A DNA stretch of 64,000 nt from Prevotella ihumii (GTDB lineage: Bacteria; Bacteroidota; Bacteroidia; Bacteroidales; Bacteroidaceae): positions 1,333,352 to 1,397,351 of the forward strand of contig NZ_LT706987.1 in assembly GCF_900155655.1 (NCBI RefSeq). Direction: 5' to 3'. The notes beneath the pieces are model-generated. The model was not told the origin of the DNA, did no database searches, and saw nothing but the letters and a program-made list of their open reading frames with translations. The translations under genes were made by a program, and so were the position numbers. Shown here one piece after another: positions 62,842-64,000 of this stretch (position 1 is its first letter; every line of letters begins with the position of its first letter).

Positions 62842-62849
62842 TAACTTTG
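62842..62849 (+). promoter_or_regulatory. Orphan promoter TAACTTTG with -33 TTG
   Basis: TTG at 62819-62821 and TAACTTTG at 62842 are 20 bases apart. No open reading frame of useful length follows before a terminator. Confidence 0.6.
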
Positions 62850-62855
62850 CAAACA

Positions 62856-63041
62856 TAAAAGGTTAATAGATTGTTTAGGTTAGTAATAATTTTTAGGTAT
62901 TAAGTTATTATAAGGTAAAAGTTTAACAGGTTGTTTTAGGCGGAACAAAGGAGGCTGTGAAGCTTTCTTTTACCAATTAATTTAAATGGTTAAAGATAAA
63001 ATTTAGATGCTGGAACTCGATGAGAGCTTCAGCATTTTTTT
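62856..63041 (+). ncRNA. Candidate orphan small RNA (~185 nt)
   Basis: Bounded by the promoter at 62842 and an intrinsic terminator: ATGCTG (63007-63012) pairs with CAGCAT (63030-63035), then a T7 run. No supported coding region lies inside. An internal domain folds with GGTAAAAG (62912-62919) against CTTTTACC (62972-62979), enclosing CAG/CTG and TTGTT/AACAA steps around the loop TTAGGCGG. It stands alone between aspA and bcp. Size would fit several housekeeping RNAs, including 6S-like RNA, but I do not recognise a family. Confidence 0.6.
63007..63041 (+). terminator. Terminator of the orphan small RNA
   Basis: ATGCTG-GAACTC-GAT-GAGAGCTTC-AGCAT with TTTTTTT. Confidence 0.85.
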
Positions 63042-63185
63042 ATGTTTTATTATTTGTAGTATAATGTTTTTCTTGGTGAAATGAATTTCTTTGGAACGGA
63101 AAAACAGAACAATTATTTGATAGATATTATATGTTAGTTGTTTAGCTTGTAATGTTTTGATTATCAGTAGTTTAATTGTTGTTTC

Positions 63186-63290
63186 CAATACATATATGTT
63201 TTGCCACCCCAAACATATATGTTTTACCCTCCCAAAGTTGAACTTTTGCCACCTCATACATATATGTTTGGGATGGCTAACCTTGATGTA
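63186..63290. repeat. Family D palindrome array (copy D6)
   Basis: ATACATATATGTTTT, AAACATATATGTTTT, AAAGTTGAACTTTT, ATACATATATGTTT and the right-flank motif CTTGATGT. Left-flank motif TTGATTATCAGTAGTTTAATT precedes it. Confidence 0.8.
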
Positions 63291-63471
63291 TAACAAACAA
63301 GAAGGTCGTTAGGCGAAAAATAGAACAATGCAAAATGCCCTTTATACTGTCATTATTGATGATGCGAAAACAGTCTTTCTTGCCCTTTCAGCCTATCTTT
63401 ATATTGAAGACAAATAATATAAAAACCACTAAAAGATACAGCTATCAGTTTGCTTTCTCTATAAAAATGTG

Positions 63472-63479
63472 TATCTTTG
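63472..63479 (+). promoter_or_regulatory. -7 box TATCTTTG for bcp
   Basis: Perfect TAnnTTTG match 31 bases before the ATG. Confidence 0.6.
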
Positions 63480-63510
63480 TACTTACTACAATTTTTATAA
63501 CACATAAATT

Positions 63511-63969
63511 ATGAACATAGGAGACAAAGCCCCTGAATTGTTGGGCAAAGACCAAGACGGTAACGAAATCAAAGTGAGTGATTATAAAGGTAAAAAGATT
63601 GTACTCTATTTTTACCCAAAAGACTCTACTCCGGGTTGCACTTCACAGGCTTGCAACTTGCGTGACAATTACGAACTGATGCTCAAACGTGGCTATGTAG
63701 TTATTGGTGTGAGTGTTCAGGATGAGAAGTCGCACAAGCGATTTATCGAGAAAAACAACCTTCCTTTCCCACTCATTGCCGATGTAGATAAAACCCTAAA
63801 CGAAGCATTTGGCGTTTATGGAGAGAAGAAAATGTGTGGCCGCACCTATATGGGTACCTATCGCACCACCTTTATTATTGATGAAAACGGCGTGATAGAG
63901 CAGATTTTTACCCCAAAACAAATCAAGGTAAAGGAGCACGCAGAGCAGATATTTGCAGCAGCAGAGTAG
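63511..63969 (+). CDS. bcp: Thioredoxin-dependent thiol peroxidase (BCP-type peroxiredoxin)
   Basis: 152 aa, normal length. It reduces hydrogen peroxide and organic peroxides with electrons from thioredoxin, in the cytoplasm. Peroxidatic Cys43 in 'YPKDSTPGCTSQACNLRDN' with resolving Cys48 five residues on (the atypical 2-Cys BCP pattern). 'VIGVSVQDEKSHKRFIEKNNLPFPLIADVDKTLNEAFGVYGEK' and 'RTTFIIDENGVIEQIF' are further family blocks. Important for an anaerobe exposed to oxygen. A family B end follows 15 bases after the stop. Confidence 0.96.
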   Translation: MNIGDKAPELLGKDQDGNEIKVSDYKGKKIVLYFYPKDSTPGCTSQACNLRDNYELMLKRGYVVIGVSVQDEKSHKRFIEKNNLPFPLIADVDKTLNEAFGVYGEKKMCGRTYMGTYRTTFIIDENGVIEQIFTPKQIKVKEHAEQIFAAAE

Positions 63970-63984
63970 GGTATAGATGGTTTT

Positions 63985-64000
63985 AAGGCTGGTTCTACAA
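63985..64000. repeat. Left end of another family B element (copy B4, cut by the window edge)
   Basis: AAGGCTGGTTCTACAA matches the B terminal repeat GGCTGGTTCTATAA. Again it lies directly downstream of a stop codon. Confidence 0.6.

Noticed and set aside
63003..63296. Possible small protein family with 'KHICLGWQNIYVL' shared between frames near 26.9, 49.1, 60.2 and 63.2 kb
   Set aside because: The shared peptide is the translation of family D palindromes; the ~22-base period does not preserve frame and no start signals are present.

Overview
The window reads as a chromosomal stretch of a Bacteroidetes bacterium, most likely an oral-type Prevotella. Grounds: many genes sit 30-160 bases behind TAnnTTTG (-7) boxes with a TTG-like -33 box, there are two SusC/SusD outer-membrane uptake loci, a DUF4250 gene, a WYL regulator, a sufB-C-D-S cluster, and Prevotella-like dense intergenic repeats. 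The species call is inference from family content, not a database result.

Layout. 1-365: N-terminal part of an IS5-type transposase running off the left edge. 0.5-5.7 kb: a TonB-dependent receptor divergent from a lipoprotein-cdd-DUF4250 operon. 5.7-11 kb: tRNA-Asn, HutD-like protein, S41 protease and AAA ATPase, separated by repeats. 11-13.4 kb: an A+T-rich TonB-dependent receptor. 13.7-18.8 kb: rimP-nusA-infB. 19-24.5 kb: sufB-(unknown secreted protein)-sufC-sufD-sufS. 24.6-26.6 kb: small membrane protein, rnhB, WYL regulator. 27.2-28.5 kb: a complete IS110-family element. 28.9-34.3 kb: a SusC/SusD/lipoprotein operon without enzymes. 34.5-44 kb: secreted protein, membrane 'gate' protein, SGNH hydrolase, TPR/HTH membrane regulator, TonB-domain protein, gpmI, ung, DUF3109. 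44-49 kb: AraC regulator, gyrB, rpsT, tRNA-Glu, recO. 49.9-60.1 kb: sugar MFS transporter and LacI regulator divergent from susC-susD-susE-susF. 61-64 kb: aspA, a candidate orphan small RNA, and bcp.

The most striking observation is the IS110 element. Upstream of its transposase, from a TACCTTTG promoter, lies a ~160-nt leader that folds into a closing stem plus two stem-loops. The loop of the first contains GCTAACGACC and AAATCG, which are the two halves of the interrupted insertion site (CTAACGACC on one side, CGATTT on the other). The second contains ATAGAAAG and TTAGAG, matching the two ends of the IS itself. This is the expected logic of an IS110 bridge RNA. The programmed target is the terminal inverted repeat (AACCCAAATCGGTCGTTAG) of a repeat family that is itself scattered through this window.

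Four repeat families fill most gaps: A (~200-bp fold-back elements with that terminal repeat), C (arrays of a 9-nt GACCAGTCC-type unit that flip orientation to make hairpins, several with the same terminal repeat), B (~190-bp elements ending in GGCTGGTTCTATAAATT) and D (alternating short palindromes AAACATATATGTTT and AAAGTTGAACTTT on a ~22-bp period). Several sit directly on stop codons or inside operons and may act as terminators or mRNA-stability elements. Besides the bridge RNA, the window offers one orphan promoter-to-terminator small RNA candidate (62.85-63.04 kb) and two leader hairpins (rimP and the TonB-domain gene).
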